In this document: piece by piece, positions 8,679 to 17,119 of the stretch
Position numbering within the stretch: position 1 is the first letter of the stretch
Layout of the letters: each line of letters begins with the position of its first letter
NCBI RefSeq assembly: GCF_001677335.1
Contig: NZ_LZYB01000009.1
Span: 57,519 to 121,518 of the forward strand
Direction: 5' to 3'
Length of the DNA stretch: 64,000 bases
Source of the DNA: Erythrobacter dokdonensis DSW-74
GTDB taxonomy: Bacteria > Pseudomonadota > Alphaproteobacteria > Sphingomonadales > Sphingomonadaceae
Made by a program: the position numbers and the translations under genes
Notes under the pieces: generated by a model
What the model was told of the DNA's origin: nothing
Database searches by the model: none
Seen by the model: the letters and a program-made list of their open reading frames with translations, nothing else

Positions 8679-9694
8679 TGGATCGAAGGCTTGTCCTTTT
8701 GCCCCTGCTGGCATTGGCAGGGACCTCAACTTCGGGTTGTGTCGCGGTGGCGATCCCCGCGCTCGCGGGCGCCGGGATTGTGGGCTCGCGGGTTGATGGT
8801 GAAGGGCCAGGGAATGATACGCCTGCTGCGCCCAGTCGACCTGCACAAGAGGCAGCGGCCGCGATCAGACCGGCTCCGGTTCCCGCCCCCCAACCGGCGG
8901 CGACCATCACTGCGCCGCCCCCCCAGACCGCGGCGACAAGCCGGACCCCTGCGCCGCCATCTGCTCCCGCTATCACCACAACGGCGCCGCCAGCCCCCGC
9001 AACGGTCAGCGCTGGCAGTGGCGCGGCTGCAGTTCCTGTGGCGCCGTCGCCAACACCCAACCCGCTTGGCACATCATCGGCACCCAGCCAGAGGCGCGTC
9101 GGCTTCGCACAATTCGTGCGCTACGGGCGCGGAGTGGCGGCGGTCAGTGCGCAATCGACCGGCCCGGTCTCAGCCATGCTGGCCGATCCGGTCGCGCTTG
9201 ATGGCCAGCGCTCGCGCTGCGAGGCTGGCGCACAGCCTGTGGCCATTATCGACCTTGATCCGAAGGACAGCCTGTTTGCGGCCCCCGCTCGCCCGGAAAA
9301 GAATAATGGCCTCATTCTTGGCCTCGCCGTCCTGCGTGAGGCGGGAGTGCAGATCGCCTGGGTTTCGGACCTGCCTGTGGCGCAGATCGGCACGGTGCGG
9401 ACCGCGCTTGAACAAGCGGGACTCGACCCGCGCGGGGAGGACATCGTCTCGCTCAGCCGCGACCCCGAGGATCGCAAGCAGGCGCGCCGCGTAAACCTCG
9501 CCGCCAATTCCTGCGTCATCGCCATCGCAGGCGACGAAAAGGCCGATTTCGACGAACGCTTCAAATATCTGCGCAACCCCGAAGCGGGCTCCGCGCTGGA
9601 AGCTGCCATCGGCGATGGATGGTTCCTGATCGAACCGCTGCTGCCCGTCGCATCGCCCGGTCAGGGCGCTCAGGAAGGACAAAAGGCACCATGA
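8675..9694 (+). CDS. Lipoprotein with Pro/Ala-rich linker and HAD-like domain
   Basis: A 339-aa protein whose signal peptide ends in TSGC, so Cys22 is probably lipidated. Residues 50-140 are a Pro/Ala/Thr-rich linker, as used to reach across the periplasm. Residues about 145-325 show all the landmarks of the HAD phosphatase fold: IDLD with Asp193 and Asp195, VSD at 230-232, a Lys/Arg segment (RKQARR, 267-272) and a GDEKADFDE motif at 286-294. It resembles acid-phosphatase-type periplasmic HAD proteins, though the first motif (DLDPKD) is not canonical. The gene overlaps scoA and scoB by ATGA at both ends, so all three are translationally coupled. Substrate unknown. Confidence 0.8.
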   Translation: MMDRRLVLLPLLALAGTSTSGCVAVAIPALAGAGIVGSRVDGEGPGNDTPAAPSRPAQEAAAAIRPAPVPAPQPAATITAPPPQTAATSRTPAPPSAPAITTTAPPAPATVSAGSGAAAVPVAPSPTPNPLGTSSAPSQRRVGFAQFVRYGRGVAAVSAQSTGPVSAMLADPVALDGQRSRCEAGAQPVAIIDLDPKDSLFAAPARPEKNNGLILGLAVLREAGVQIAWVSDLPVAQIGTVRTALEQAGLDPRGEDIVSLSRDPEDRKQARRVNLAANSCVIAIAGDEKADFDERFKYLRNPEAGSALEAAIGDGWFLIEPLLPVASPGQGAQEGQKAP

Positions 9695-10356
9695 GCACGC
9701 TTCCGCAAGGCTGGACCCGCGACCAGATGGCGGCCCGCGCCGCGCGCGAACTGAAGGACGGCTACTACGTCAATCTCGGAATCGGCATTCCGACGCTTGT
9801 GGCGAACCACATCCCCGAAGGCATGATGGTAACGCTGCAGAGCGAGAACGGGATGCTCGGCATCGGCCCCTTCCCCTATGATGACGAAGTCGATGCAGAC
9901 CTCATCAACGCAGGCAAGCAGACTATCAGCGAACTGCCGCACTCCGCCTATTTCGACAGCGCGACCAGCTTTTCGATGATCCGTGGCGGGCATATCGATC
10001 TTACCGTGCTTGGCGCGATGGAAGTGGCCGAAAACGGGGACATCGCCAACTGGATGATCCCCGGCAAGATGATCAAGGGCATGGGCGGGGCGATGGACCT
10101 TGTCGCAGGCGTCAAGAAGATCATCGTGGTCATGGACCACACCGCCAAGGACGGTAGCCCCAAGTTCATCCCCGAATGCACCCTGCCGCTGACCGGCGCG
10201 GGGGTGGTGGACATGATCATCACCAACCTGGCAGTGTTCCAGCGCCCCGATCACCAATCGCCCTTCCGCCTGATCGAGCTGGCTCCGGGGGTGGGCGAGG
10301 CCGACATCGCCGCCAGCACCACGGCGCATTACGAGGTGGCGCTGGAACACGTCTGA
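9691..10356 (+). CDS. scoB: 3-oxoacid CoA-transferase subunit B
   Basis: Beta subunit (221 aa) of the CoA transferase. It carries the catalytic-Glu signature LQSENG near residue 50 (the Glu forms the enzyme-CoA thioester) and the [15 protein letters not shown] motif before it. Its ATG overlaps the TGA of the lipoprotein gene, so its translation depends on that inserted gene. With scoA it would channel acetoacetate into acetyl-CoA metabolism; the 3-hydroxybutyryl-CoA dehydrogenase at 34 kb acts in the same chemistry. Confidence 0.93.
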   Translation: MSTLPQGWTRDQMAARAARELKDGYYVNLGIGIPTLVANHIPEGMMVTLQSENGMLGIGPFPYDDEVDADLINAGKQTISELPHSAYFDSATSFSMIRGGHIDLTVLGAMEVAENGDIANWMIPGKMIKGMGGAMDLVAGVKKIIVVMDHTAKDGSPKFIPECTLPLTGAGVVDMIITNLAVFQRPDHQSPFRLIELAPGVGEADIAASTTAHYEVALEHV

Positions 10357-10365
10357 AGCGCGCCG

Positions 10366-10836
10366 ATGCTCACCTATTACGTCCTGCTGTTCGTCCATTA
10401 CACCGGCGTGATCCTGCTGGTGGGCAACATCACGGTCACAGCGGTGTGGAAGGTGTTCGCCAATCGCACCGGGGACGCGCGGATTATCGCCTTCGGGCAG
10501 AGGCTGGTGACGGGAACGGATTTCGGCCTGACAATCCCGGGCATCGTCCTGACCATGGCGGGCGGGTACGGGGTGGCATTCCACATGGGCTATCCACTGT
10601 TTGAAGAGCGGTGGCTGATCGCGAGCCAGGCCCTGTTCGTGATCGCCGGGCTGATCTGGCTGGGCATTCTGGTGCCGATCCAGATCCGGCAGGCGAAGAT
10701 CGCGCGCGGGTTCGAGAACGGCGGCGAGGTTTCGGATGAGTATCGCACGCTGTCGCGGCGCTGGATCACCTGGGGGCTGATCAGCACGGTGCCGATGGTG
10801 GCGGTGCTGTGGTTGATGGTGGTGAAGCCCGCGTGA
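10366..10836 (+). CDS. DUF2269-like integral membrane protein
   Basis: A 156-aa hydrophobic protein with four predicted membrane spans (about 5-25, 45-70, 80-105 and 130-152). The N-terminus LLFVHYTGVILLVGNI, with an invariant-looking His, fits the DUF2269 family. It starts nine bases after scoB and ends in a GTGA overlap with the CaiB-type transferase, so it belongs to the same operon. Function unknown. Confidence 0.75.
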   Translation: MLTYYVLLFVHYTGVILLVGNITVTAVWKVFANRTGDARIIAFGQRLVTGTDFGLTIPGIVLTMAGGYGVAFHMGYPLFEERWLIASQALFVIAGLIWLGILVPIQIRQAKIARGFENGGEVSDEYRTLSRRWITWGLISTVPMVAVLWLMVVKPA

Positions 10837-11990
10837 CCGGGTGGCTCGCCGCGCCGCGCAACGCCCATGCGCCGCTCGCCGGGCTGAAGGTCGTGGAACT
10901 GGCGCGGGTGCTGGCAGGGCCGTTCTGCGGGCAGATCCTGGCCGATCTCGGCGCGGACGTGATCAAGGTCGAGAGCCCCGAAGGCGACGGCACCCGCCTG
11001 TGGGGGCCGCCCTGGATCGAACGCACCGACGCAAGCGGAAAGGTCCACCGCGAGGCGGCCTATTACCACGCCTGCAACCGCGGCAAGCGTTCGGTCATCG
11101 CCGATTTCCGCGCAGCGGAGGATCTGGAGCGGGTCAAGGCGCTGTGCGACGGCGCCGACGTGGTGATCGAGAACTTCAAGACCGGCAGCCTGGCCAAATT
11201 CGGCCTCGATTACCCCAGCCTTGCCGCCAGCAACCCGGCGCTGGTCTATTGCTCGATCACCGGTTTCGGACAGACCGGTCCGCGCGCGCACGAGGCGGGC
11301 TATGACTTCGTGGTGCAGGGAATGAGCGGCTTCATGTCACTTACCGGGGAGCCTGAAGGCTACCCGGTCAAGATGGGCATCTCGATCAGCGACCTTGCCA
11401 CCGGGGTGTGGGCGGCGAACGGCATTCAGGCCGCGCTTATCCAGCGCGCGCGCACCGGCAGGGGCCAGCAAGTCGACATGAGCCTGCTCGATTGCTCGGT
11501 GGCGCTGCTGTCCAATCAGGCGACCTACCACTTCACCACCGGCACCAATCCGCCGCGCATGGGCAATGCCCATGCCCAGGTCGCGCCCTATGGCGTGTTC
11601 CCGGTGAGCGATGGTCACGTGATCCTCGCGCCCGCCAATGACGGGCTGTTCCACAAGCTGATGGACGTGCTCGACCTTGCGCACCTTTCCACCGATCCAC
11701 GCTTTCTTGCCAATGGCGACCGGACGGCCAACGCCAGGGCTCTCGATGCCGAGATCGCCGCGGCGACGGCGGGTTGGACGAAGCAGGCCTTGCTCGATGC
11801 CTGTCACGCGGCGGGCATTCCGGCGGGGCCTATCAACGGGCTGAACGAGGTCTTTGCCGACCCGCAAGTGGTGGCACGCGGGATGAGGGTGGAGCTTGGC
11901 GGGATGGCGGGTGTGCGCAGCCCCTTCACCTTCTCGGATGCCGAACTGGCGCTTGACCGGCCATCGCCGATACTTGGCGAGGACGGCTAG
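10833..11990 (+). CDS. CaiB/BaiF family (class III) CoA transferase
   Basis: A 385-aa class III CoA transferase, which transfers CoA between acyl-CoA and a free acid through an Asp anhydride. Typical features are LKVVELARVLAGPFCGQILADLGADVIKVE near the N-terminus (key residues GPFCG and DLGAD), the RGKRS motif and an SD-L segment in GISISDLATG that should hold the catalytic Asp. Neither the acid nor the CoA donor can be told from sequence. I chose the GTG at 10833 because it overlaps the previous stop; an ATG at 10809 would add eight residues. It is the last gene of the CoA-transferase operon and meets the convergent DUF418 gene tail to tail. Confidence 0.88.
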   Translation: MTGWLAAPRNAHAPLAGLKVVELARVLAGPFCGQILADLGADVIKVESPEGDGTRLWGPPWIERTDASGKVHREAAYYHACNRGKRSVIADFRAAEDLERVKALCDGADVVIENFKTGSLAKFGLDYPSLAASNPALVYCSITGFGQTGPRAHEAGYDFVVQGMSGFMSLTGEPEGYPVKMGISISDLATGVWAANGIQAALIQRARTGRGQQVDMSLLDCSVALLSNQATYHFTTGTNPPRMGNAHAQVAPYGVFPVSDGHVILAPANDGLFHKLMDVLDLAHLSTDPRFLANGDRTANARALDAEIAAATAGWTKQALLDACHAAGIPAGPINGLNEVFADPQVVARGMRVELGGMAGVRSPFTFSDAELALDRPSPILGEDG

Positions 11991-13189
11991 GACAGGGCCT
12001 TCGCCCCGGCGCGCCACAGCCGCTCGAACGGTCCCTGCCCCAACCTCGCTACCCAAGCCGGCGACCACACCAGCATAGCGACCACCGGCACAAGACCGAG
12101 CACAAGGGCCTGCCAGCGGGTGACTTCGCCGAACAGGCCTAAACCCCAGGACGCGAAGATCGCGGCGAGGATCACGCTGGTCATCAGGTAATTGGTGAGC
12201 GACAGGCGCCCGACTGCCGCAAGCCTGCGGGTGAGCGCGCTGTCCCTCGCCAGAAACGCCATGGCGAGCGCGGCATAGGCCATGCCCAGCAACGTGTCGA
12301 AAGGAGCGGAGATCACCAGCGCTACCGGCCCGACCAGCGCAGCCGGGAAGCCTTGCACCACCAGCCAGCCAGCCAGACCCAGCAGCACCGGCAGCGACGC
12401 CAGTGCGCAACCTGCCGCGAGCCGCTGGAGGTGGAAAGTACGCCATTCGCCCTTCAGCATTCCGCCCTTCCACAGTCCCATGCCCAGCGCCACTGCGGCA
12501 AGATTGAGCGGCAGGGAAGCGAACAGCGTTGCGAGCTGCGCCGGTATCCCGAGGCTCCGGCGCACGACCCTTTCGGCAAAGCCCTCGCGCCCCTGCTCGA
12601 GAAGCGCGGCAATCGCCGCCGGATCGCGACCGAACTGGCGCTCGGCCCAAAGCAGCGCGTCGCTCCCCGAATGTTTCACGTGAAAATCGACCAACACGCT
12701 GCCGAACGCGGTCAAACCGAGGGCGAGATGCACCATAAGCAACCCCAAACCCACCGTTACCAGTGCCCTGGCGGACAATCCGGCCAGCAGCGGCAAGGCC
12801 AGTCCCGCAAGCGCATAGGCGCGCAGGATGTCATTGCTTGCAAGCAGCGCTGCATGGACGAGACCGATCGCGAAGAGCACGATCATGCGGGCATAATGCG
12901 CGCGCCACGGACGTTCTCCGCCGCGCTCGATCAATATCAGGCACCCTGCACCGAACAGCATCGCAAACAGGGTGCGAAACTTGTCCTCGATGAAAATGAA
13001 GCTCGCCAGCCAGACCCGATAATCCGCCGCATCGACAGCGCCATACGACAGGGGATTGTAATAGGCCGGTCCCGGCAGGGCGAAGGCATGCACATTCATC
13101 CCCACGATGCCGATCACCGCAATCCCGCGCAGCGCATCGAGCGCGAGGATGCGGTCCGGGGAATGCGGGGGTGCCATCATCGCGGACAC
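11987..13189 (-). CDS. DUF418/YeiB-like membrane protein
   Basis: A 400-aa multispan inner-membrane protein. It opens with the DUF418 hallmark RILALDALRGIAVIGIVGMNV and has about ten hydrophobic segments. The FRTLFAMLFGAG and LTNYLMTSVI motifs are also typical of the YeiB family, which is distantly related to membrane acyltransferases. Transport or acyl transfer has been suggested for the family but not shown. The coding sequence contains a parS-like 16-mer that forces the residues FHVKH. Confidence 0.85.
   Translation of the reverse strand: MSAMMAPPHSPDRILALDALRGIAVIGIVGMNVHAFALPGPAYYNPLSYGAVDAADYRVWLASFIFIEDKFRTLFAMLFGAGCLILIERGGERPWRAHYARMIVLFAIGLVHAALLASNDILRAYALAGLALPLLAGLSARALVTVGLGLLMVHLALGLTAFGSVLVDFHVKHSGSDALLWAERQFGRDPAAIAALLEQGREGFAERVVRRSLGIPAQLATLFASLPLNLAAVALGMGLWKGGMLKGEWRTFHLQRLAAGCALASLPVLLGLAGWLVVQGFPAALVGPVALVISAPFDTLLGMAYAALAMAFLARDSALTRRLAAVGRLSLTNYLMTSVILAAIFASWGLGLFGEVTRWQALVLGLVPVVAMLVWSPAWVARLGQGPFERLWRAGAKALS
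12672..12687. promoter_or_regulatory. Second parS-like site, inside the DUF418 gene
   Basis: TGTTTCACGTGAAAAT matches 14 of 16 positions of the parS consensus TGTTTCACGTGAAACA, with the first 14 bases perfect. It lies 7.6 kb from the intergenic parS-like site at 5098. In many alphaproteobacteria parS sites cluster within tens of kilobases of the replication origin and some lie inside genes, where they encode FHVKH-like peptides as here. Confidence 0.65.
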
Positions 13190-13203
13190 CCCTAACGCAA
13201 AAT

Positions 13204-14436
13204 TCAGCCGAGCGCTGCCTTGAGATCAGCGACGAGATCGGTGCGCTCCCACGGGAAGAAGTCGCCTTCCGCCTTACGCCCGAAGTGGCCGTAGGCGGCG
13301 GTCTTCTGGTAAATCGGCTTGTTAAGGCCGAGATGGGTGCGGATGCCGCGCGGGGTCAGCCCGCCAAGCTTGGCGATGCCCTTGATCGCGGTCTCGATCG
13401 CATCGTCGCCGACTGTGCCGGTGCCATGGGTATCGACATAAAGCGACAGCGGCTCGGACACGCCGATAGCATAGGCGATCTGGATGGTGCAGCGCTTGGC
13501 AAGGCCCGCAGCGACGACGTTCTTGGCGAGGTAGCGGGTAATATAGGCAGCCGAACGGTCGACCTTGGTCGGGTCCTTGCCGCTGAACGCACCGCCACCG
13601 TGCGGGCTGGCCCCACCATAGGTGTCGACGATGATCTTGCGCCCCGTCAGGCCCGCGTCGCCGTCAGGGCCGCCGATCACGAAGCTGCCGGTGGGATTGA
13701 TGTGCCACACGGTCTCGTCCGAGATGAAGCCTTGCGGCAGGATCTCGCCTACGACCTTCTTCACATAGGCCTTGAGCTCGGCTTCCTTCTCGCCCTCGTC
13801 ATAACCCTCGGCGTGCTGGGTGCTGACAACCACCGCGGTGCAGGCCACCGGCTTGCCATCACGGTAACGCAGCGTCACCTGGCTCTTGGCGTCGGGTTCG
13901 AGGAAGGGAGCGACGCCCGAATGGCGGTCGGCAGCGAGGCGTTCGAGGATCTTGTGGCTGTAATCGAGCGTCGCCGGCATCAGGTCGGGGGTCTCGTCAC
14001 ATGCAAAGCCGAACATGATGCCCTGATCGCCCGCGCCTTCATCCTTGTTGGCCCCGGCGTCCACCCCTTGCGCAATATGCGCCGACTGGCCGTGGAGGTG
14101 GTTTTCGAAGGTCAGGGTCTTCCAGTGAAAGCCGTCTTGCTCGTAGCCGATCTGCTTGATCGTGCGACGAACCGCGCTTTCGATCTCGTCGCGGGCGCCC
14201 GGTGCCCAATAGCCGTTGAACTTCCAGTCTTCGTTATTGTCGTCATACATCGGCTTGCAACGGATTTCGCCCGACAGCATCACCCGCTGGGTGGTGGTCA
14301 TGGTTTCACAGGCGACCCGCGCTTCGGGGTCCTTGGCAAGCATCAGATCGACGATCGCATCGGAAATCTGGTCGGAGACCTTGTCAGGGTGCCCTTCGGA
14401 AACGCTTTCGGAAGTGAACAGATATTCGTTGCGCAT
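13204..14436 (-). CDS. metK: S-adenosylmethionine synthetase
   Basis: Makes S-adenosylmethionine from methionine and ATP in the cytoplasm. The 410-aa protein has the N-terminal [11 protein letters not shown] motif (with the ATP-binding His), the [13 protein letters not shown] signature and the [19 protein letters not shown] region with its Lys/Asp residues. Length is normal for alphaproteobacteria, slightly longer than the E. coli enzyme. A GGGGGA ribosome site precedes the ATG. A large inverted repeat 55-80 bases upstream may be a methionine-metabolism operator. Upstream of it on the same strand is lnt. Confidence 0.97.
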   Translation of the reverse strand: MRNEYLFTSESVSEGHPDKVSDQISDAIVDLMLAKDPEARVACETMTTTQRVMLSGEIRCKPMYDDNNEDWKFNGYWAPGARDEIESAVRRTIKQIGYEQDGFHWKTLTFENHLHGQSAHIAQGVDAGANKDEGAGDQGIMFGFACDETPDLMPATLDYSHKILERLAADRHSGVAPFLEPDAKSQVTLRYRDGKPVACTAVVVSTQHAEGYDEGEKEAELKAYVKKVVGEILPQGFISDETVWHINPTGSFVIGGPDGDAGLTGRKIIVDTYGGASPHGGGAFSGKDPTKVDRSAAYITRYLAKNVVAAGLAKRCTIQIAYAIGVSEPLSLYVDTHGTGTVGDDAIETAIKGIAKLGGLTPRGIRTHLGLNKPIYQKTAAYGHFGRKAEGDFFPWERTDLVADLKAALG

Positions 14437-14491
14437 GGGTCCCCCGGGGGCTGTGTTGAGCGGTCTTGCGCCGGACGGGCCACCTTATGCA

Positions 14492-14513
14492 GATATAAGG
14501 AAACCTTTATGTC
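14492..14513 (-). promoter_or_regulatory. Inverted repeat upstream of metK, SahR-operator-like
   Basis: A 22-bp imperfect palindrome reads on the minus strand GACATAAAGG, then TT, then TCCTTATATC. It resembles the operator I remember for SahR, the S-adenosylhomocysteine-responsive repressor of metK and ahcY in alphaproteobacteria (ACATAAAG...CTTTATAT). A second overlapping repeat (CCTTAT at 14483-14488 with ATAAGG at 14495-14500) could form an alternative stem. No SAM riboswitch fold was recognised. Confidence 0.45.
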
Positions 14514-14533
14514 CGACCTTCTGCCGGATCGCC

Positions 14534-16141
14534 CTAGCCTCGCGCGCGGGTCAGCGCAAGCGCTCTTGGCAGGGCAAGGCCCAGCGCCATGAACAGCGCC
14601 GCCCAGCCCAGCGTCAGCGCGTGGCCGAAGCGCCCGAACAGCGTCGGCGGCTTGGCGGCGGGCACGATCCCGTCGAGCGCGTCGGCCTTGCCCCGCCCGA
14701 TATGCTGGCGAACGATCCCCTGCGAATCGATCACCGCGCTGATCCCGGTGGTGGTGGAGCGCAGCACCGGCAGCCCTTCCTCGATCGCCCGCATCCGTGC
14801 CTGCGCGAGATGCTGCGGCGGGCCCCAGGCACCGAACCAGCCGTCGTTCGAGGGATTGAAGATATAATCCGGGCGGTTGGCAGGATCGACCACCGCGCCC
14901 GAGAACACGATCTCGTAGCAGATCTGGATGCCCGCCTTGCCATGTTCGCCAAGGTCGAGCGTGCGCGGCCCCGGACCGGGGACGTAGTCAATGCTCCCCG
15001 CCACCAGCCGCGACAGGCCGAGCGGTTCGAGAATGGAGCGCATCGGCAGGTATTCGCCATAGGGCACCAGATGCGCCTTGGCGTAACTGGCCTTGATCGC
15101 GCCCTCGCCATCCAGCGCCATCACCGAATTGCGCGCACTGACCGCGCCTTGCGTGCCATCGGGACGGGCGGCGATGTCGAGATTGACCACTCCGGTCAGC
15201 AGGGTCGATTGCGGGCCGATGATTCCGCCGATACGCTTGCGGGCAAACTCCGGATCGCCTCCGGCGGTCATCTGGCGATAGTAAAGCGCCGGATAGCCGT
15301 CCTCCAGATAGTCGGGGATCGCGCTTTCGGGCCACAAGACGACGCGCGAGTCGCCGCGCCCCGTGTTGGTCAGCGCAGCGATGCGGGCGAATTGCGCCTC
15401 GAACTTGCTGGCATCGTTGATTTCGGATTGCGGGATATTGGGCTGGACGAGGGTGTAGCGGATGGGGCTGTCGGGGGTGAGGTCGGACGGTGGCAGCATG
15501 AACAGGGCGAGCGCCGCCGCAAAGCCAAGCCATCGCAGCAGATGATCGCGGCGGATCGCGCCATCGGCAATGGCAACCCCCAGCAACACCGCCAGACCGG
15601 ACAGGGCATAAGTGCCCATCCATGGCAGGAACCTCGCAAGGCCCGGCGCGTCCCAGCCGCCCAGCAGCATCAGCCCCAGCGGCGGCCACGGGTAACCGGT
15701 GAAGACCCAGCCGCGCAGCCACTCGGTGACAATCCACGCCCCCGCCAGCACCAGCCCGAAAGCCCATAGCGGGCGCTTCTTCGCCAGCAGGTGCGCCACC
15801 AGCGCAGCAAAGGCGGGATACCATGCGAGGTAGATGCACAGCAGCGGCACCGCGACCCAGCCCAGCACCTCGGGCATCTTGGCCTGATGGGTAAAGGCGG
15901 TCGCGATCCAGTTATTAGCGAGCGTGAGATGCGCCCAGCCGAACAGCCACGCGCGTCCCAGCGCCTGCTTCCAATTATCGGCAGAGTGGATCAGCCACAC
16001 GAACCCCGCCAGCGCCGCGAGGCCGAGCGGCCACAGGTGCAGCGGGGGAAAGGCGCAGGCAGCAACCAGTCCGAGAATAATGGCGGCGAGCGCCGGGCCG
16101 CGCTGCATCAGCGCCGGTATCGCCGCCAGCCGCTGAATCAC
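14534..16141 (-). CDS. lnt: Apolipoprotein N-acyltransferase
   Basis: Inner-membrane enzyme that adds the third acyl chain to the N-terminal Cys of lipoproteins, needed before Lol sorting to the outer membrane. The 535-aa protein has about six N-terminal membrane spans (1-220), then the periplasmic nitrilase domain with the complete catalytic triad: Glu272 (WPESAIP), Lys355 (SYAKAHLVPYGE) and Cys408 (GIQICYE). A final membrane span closes the protein. It is followed downstream by metK and preceded by the DUF4167 gene with only a few bases between. Substrates in this window would include the lipoproteins at 1.6, 8.7 and 41 kb. Confidence 0.96.
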   Translation of the reverse strand: MIQRLAAIPALMQRGPALAAIILGLVAACAFPPLHLWPLGLAALAGFVWLIHSADNWKQALGRAWLFGWAHLTLANNWIATAFTHQAKMPEVLGWVAVPLLCIYLAWYPAFAALVAHLLAKKRPLWAFGLVLAGAWIVTEWLRGWVFTGYPWPPLGLMLLGGWDAPGLARFLPWMGTYALSGLAVLLGVAIADGAIRRDHLLRWLGFAAALALFMLPPSDLTPDSPIRYTLVQPNIPQSEINDASKFEAQFARIAALTNTGRGDSRVVLWPESAIPDYLEDGYPALYYRQMTAGGDPEFARKRIGGIIGPQSTLLTGVVNLDIAARPDGTQGAVSARNSVMALDGEGAIKASYAKAHLVPYGEYLPMRSILEPLGLSRLVAGSIDYVPGPGPRTLDLGEHGKAGIQICYEIVFSGAVVDPANRPDYIFNPSNDGWFGAWGPPQHLAQARMRAIEEGLPVLRSTTTGISAVIDSQGIVRQHIGRGKADALDGIVPAAKPPTLFGRFGHALTLGWAALFMALGLALPRALALTRARG

Positions 16142-16146
16142 GGCAG

Positions 16147-16842
16147 TCAGCCGACCGCTTCGAGGGTGCCGTCGCTGTCGCCGGAAGTATCACCGGCATC
16201 ATCACCGCGAATCGAAGGCGGAAGAATCGATGAATCGATCGCCCCGCGGTCATCATCTGCCGCTTTCCGCGGCTTGCGGCGGCGCGCTTCGGCCTTTTCG
16301 GGGCGCTTGTCGCCGCGCTCGCCCTGCGCATCCTCGCGCGGCTTGCGCGGCTGACGACGACGCGGCTCGGGGCGCTGTTCGGTTTCCGCTTCGGCAGATG
16401 GAGCGGTTTCATCGGTGTTGAGGAAAGGCTCGCCTTCCTGCCCGTATTCGCCTTCGTCGTTGGCGCGCTGTTCGCTGTCACGGTCATCGCGGCGCTGGCG
16501 CTGGACGCGCTCGCTGCGGCGACCGCGATCGAAATCGCCGTCTTCGTCGCCAATATCGTCACTCTGGTCGCGATCATCGCCGCGGCGAGGCCCGCGCGCC
16601 TCTTCCTGACGCGCCTTGTTGTCAGCGATTACGCGGAAATAGTGGTCGGCAAACTGGAGGTAATACTCCATCTGCACCCGGTCGCCGTTATGTTGAGCGT
16701 CTTGCGCCAGCTTCTTGTATTTCTCGAGCAGTTGGGGCGCATTGCCGCGCGCCCGGCTGTCGATCCGGTTAAGCTGGTTGCCGTTGCCGCTCTGAGAGCG
16801 ATTCCCGCGCCCGCGGCGACGGTTGTTGCGGTTGTTATTCAA
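16147..16842 (-). CDS. DUF4167 protein, basic and low-complexity
   Basis: A 231-aa protein with the DUF4167 domain at residues about 1-85: an Asn/Arg-rich head, the RGNAPQLLEKYKKLAQDAQ motif and YYLQFADHYFRVIAD. The remainder is a highly charged Arg/Asp/Glu tail. The family is nearly confined to Alphaproteobacteria and may bind RNA or nucleic acid; function is not established. The only start consistent with the conserved MNNNRNNRRR head is a TTG codon at 16842, with AAGGA inside a hairpin just upstream. It precedes lnt in the same direction with a 5-base gap. Confidence 0.85.
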   Translation of the reverse strand: MNNNRNNRRRGRGNRSQSGNGNQLNRIDSRARGNAPQLLEKYKKLAQDAQHNGDRVQMEYYLQFADHYFRVIADNKARQEEARGPRRGDDRDQSDDIGDEDGDFDRGRRSERVQRQRRDDRDSEQRANDEGEYGQEGEPFLNTDETAPSAEAETEQRPEPRRRQPRKPREDAQGERGDKRPEKAEARRRKPRKAADDDRGAIDSSILPPSIRGDDAGDTSGDSDGTLEAVG

Positions 16843-16856
16843 GGAAGGTGTTCCTT
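16841..16856 (-). promoter_or_regulatory. Hairpin over the DUF4167 ribosome site and TTG start
   Basis: On the minus strand AAGGAA, CACC, TTCCTT forms a perfect 6-bp stem with a 4-base loop and abuts the TTG start of the DUF4167 gene. The AAGGA Shine-Dalgarno sequence is one arm of the stem. The rare start codon plus an occluded ribosome site suggests translational control. Confidence 0.45.
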
Positions 16857-17119
16857 AATCAGCGGCCCGGAGCAAACCCTGTCTGCACCTGTTGCCAACA
16901 GACCCCTTGTCCATGCACCCCACCGTTTTGGCTTTGCCTTTCAGGCCGTGCCAACGCGTGACGCGCGCTCCGCGCTACATGGCCGGGGGCAAGTCCTTAC
17001 GGCCGGTTCGAGCGAGTTCTGGAGCTTGGCCCAGCGATTTGCGCCCTTCGCAGATCGTCTGTCCTGAAGATGCAGGTAGCGATGCCGGAGCGCTTTGCCA
17101 AGCCCTACCGCGCTTTTCC

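Noticed and set aside
11610..11630. CACGTG cores elsewhere (near 11618, 40461 and 55782) as further parS sites
   Set aside because: Only the six central bases match; the flanks differ from the parS consensus at most positions.
14437..14533. SAM riboswitch upstream of metK
   Set aside because: No fold of the known SAM or SAM/SAH riboswitch classes could be drawn; the short palindromes fit a protein operator better.
13171..14592. 473-aa open frame antisense to metK
   Set aside because: It covers metK completely; the metK protein is unmistakable and the antisense product has no domain.
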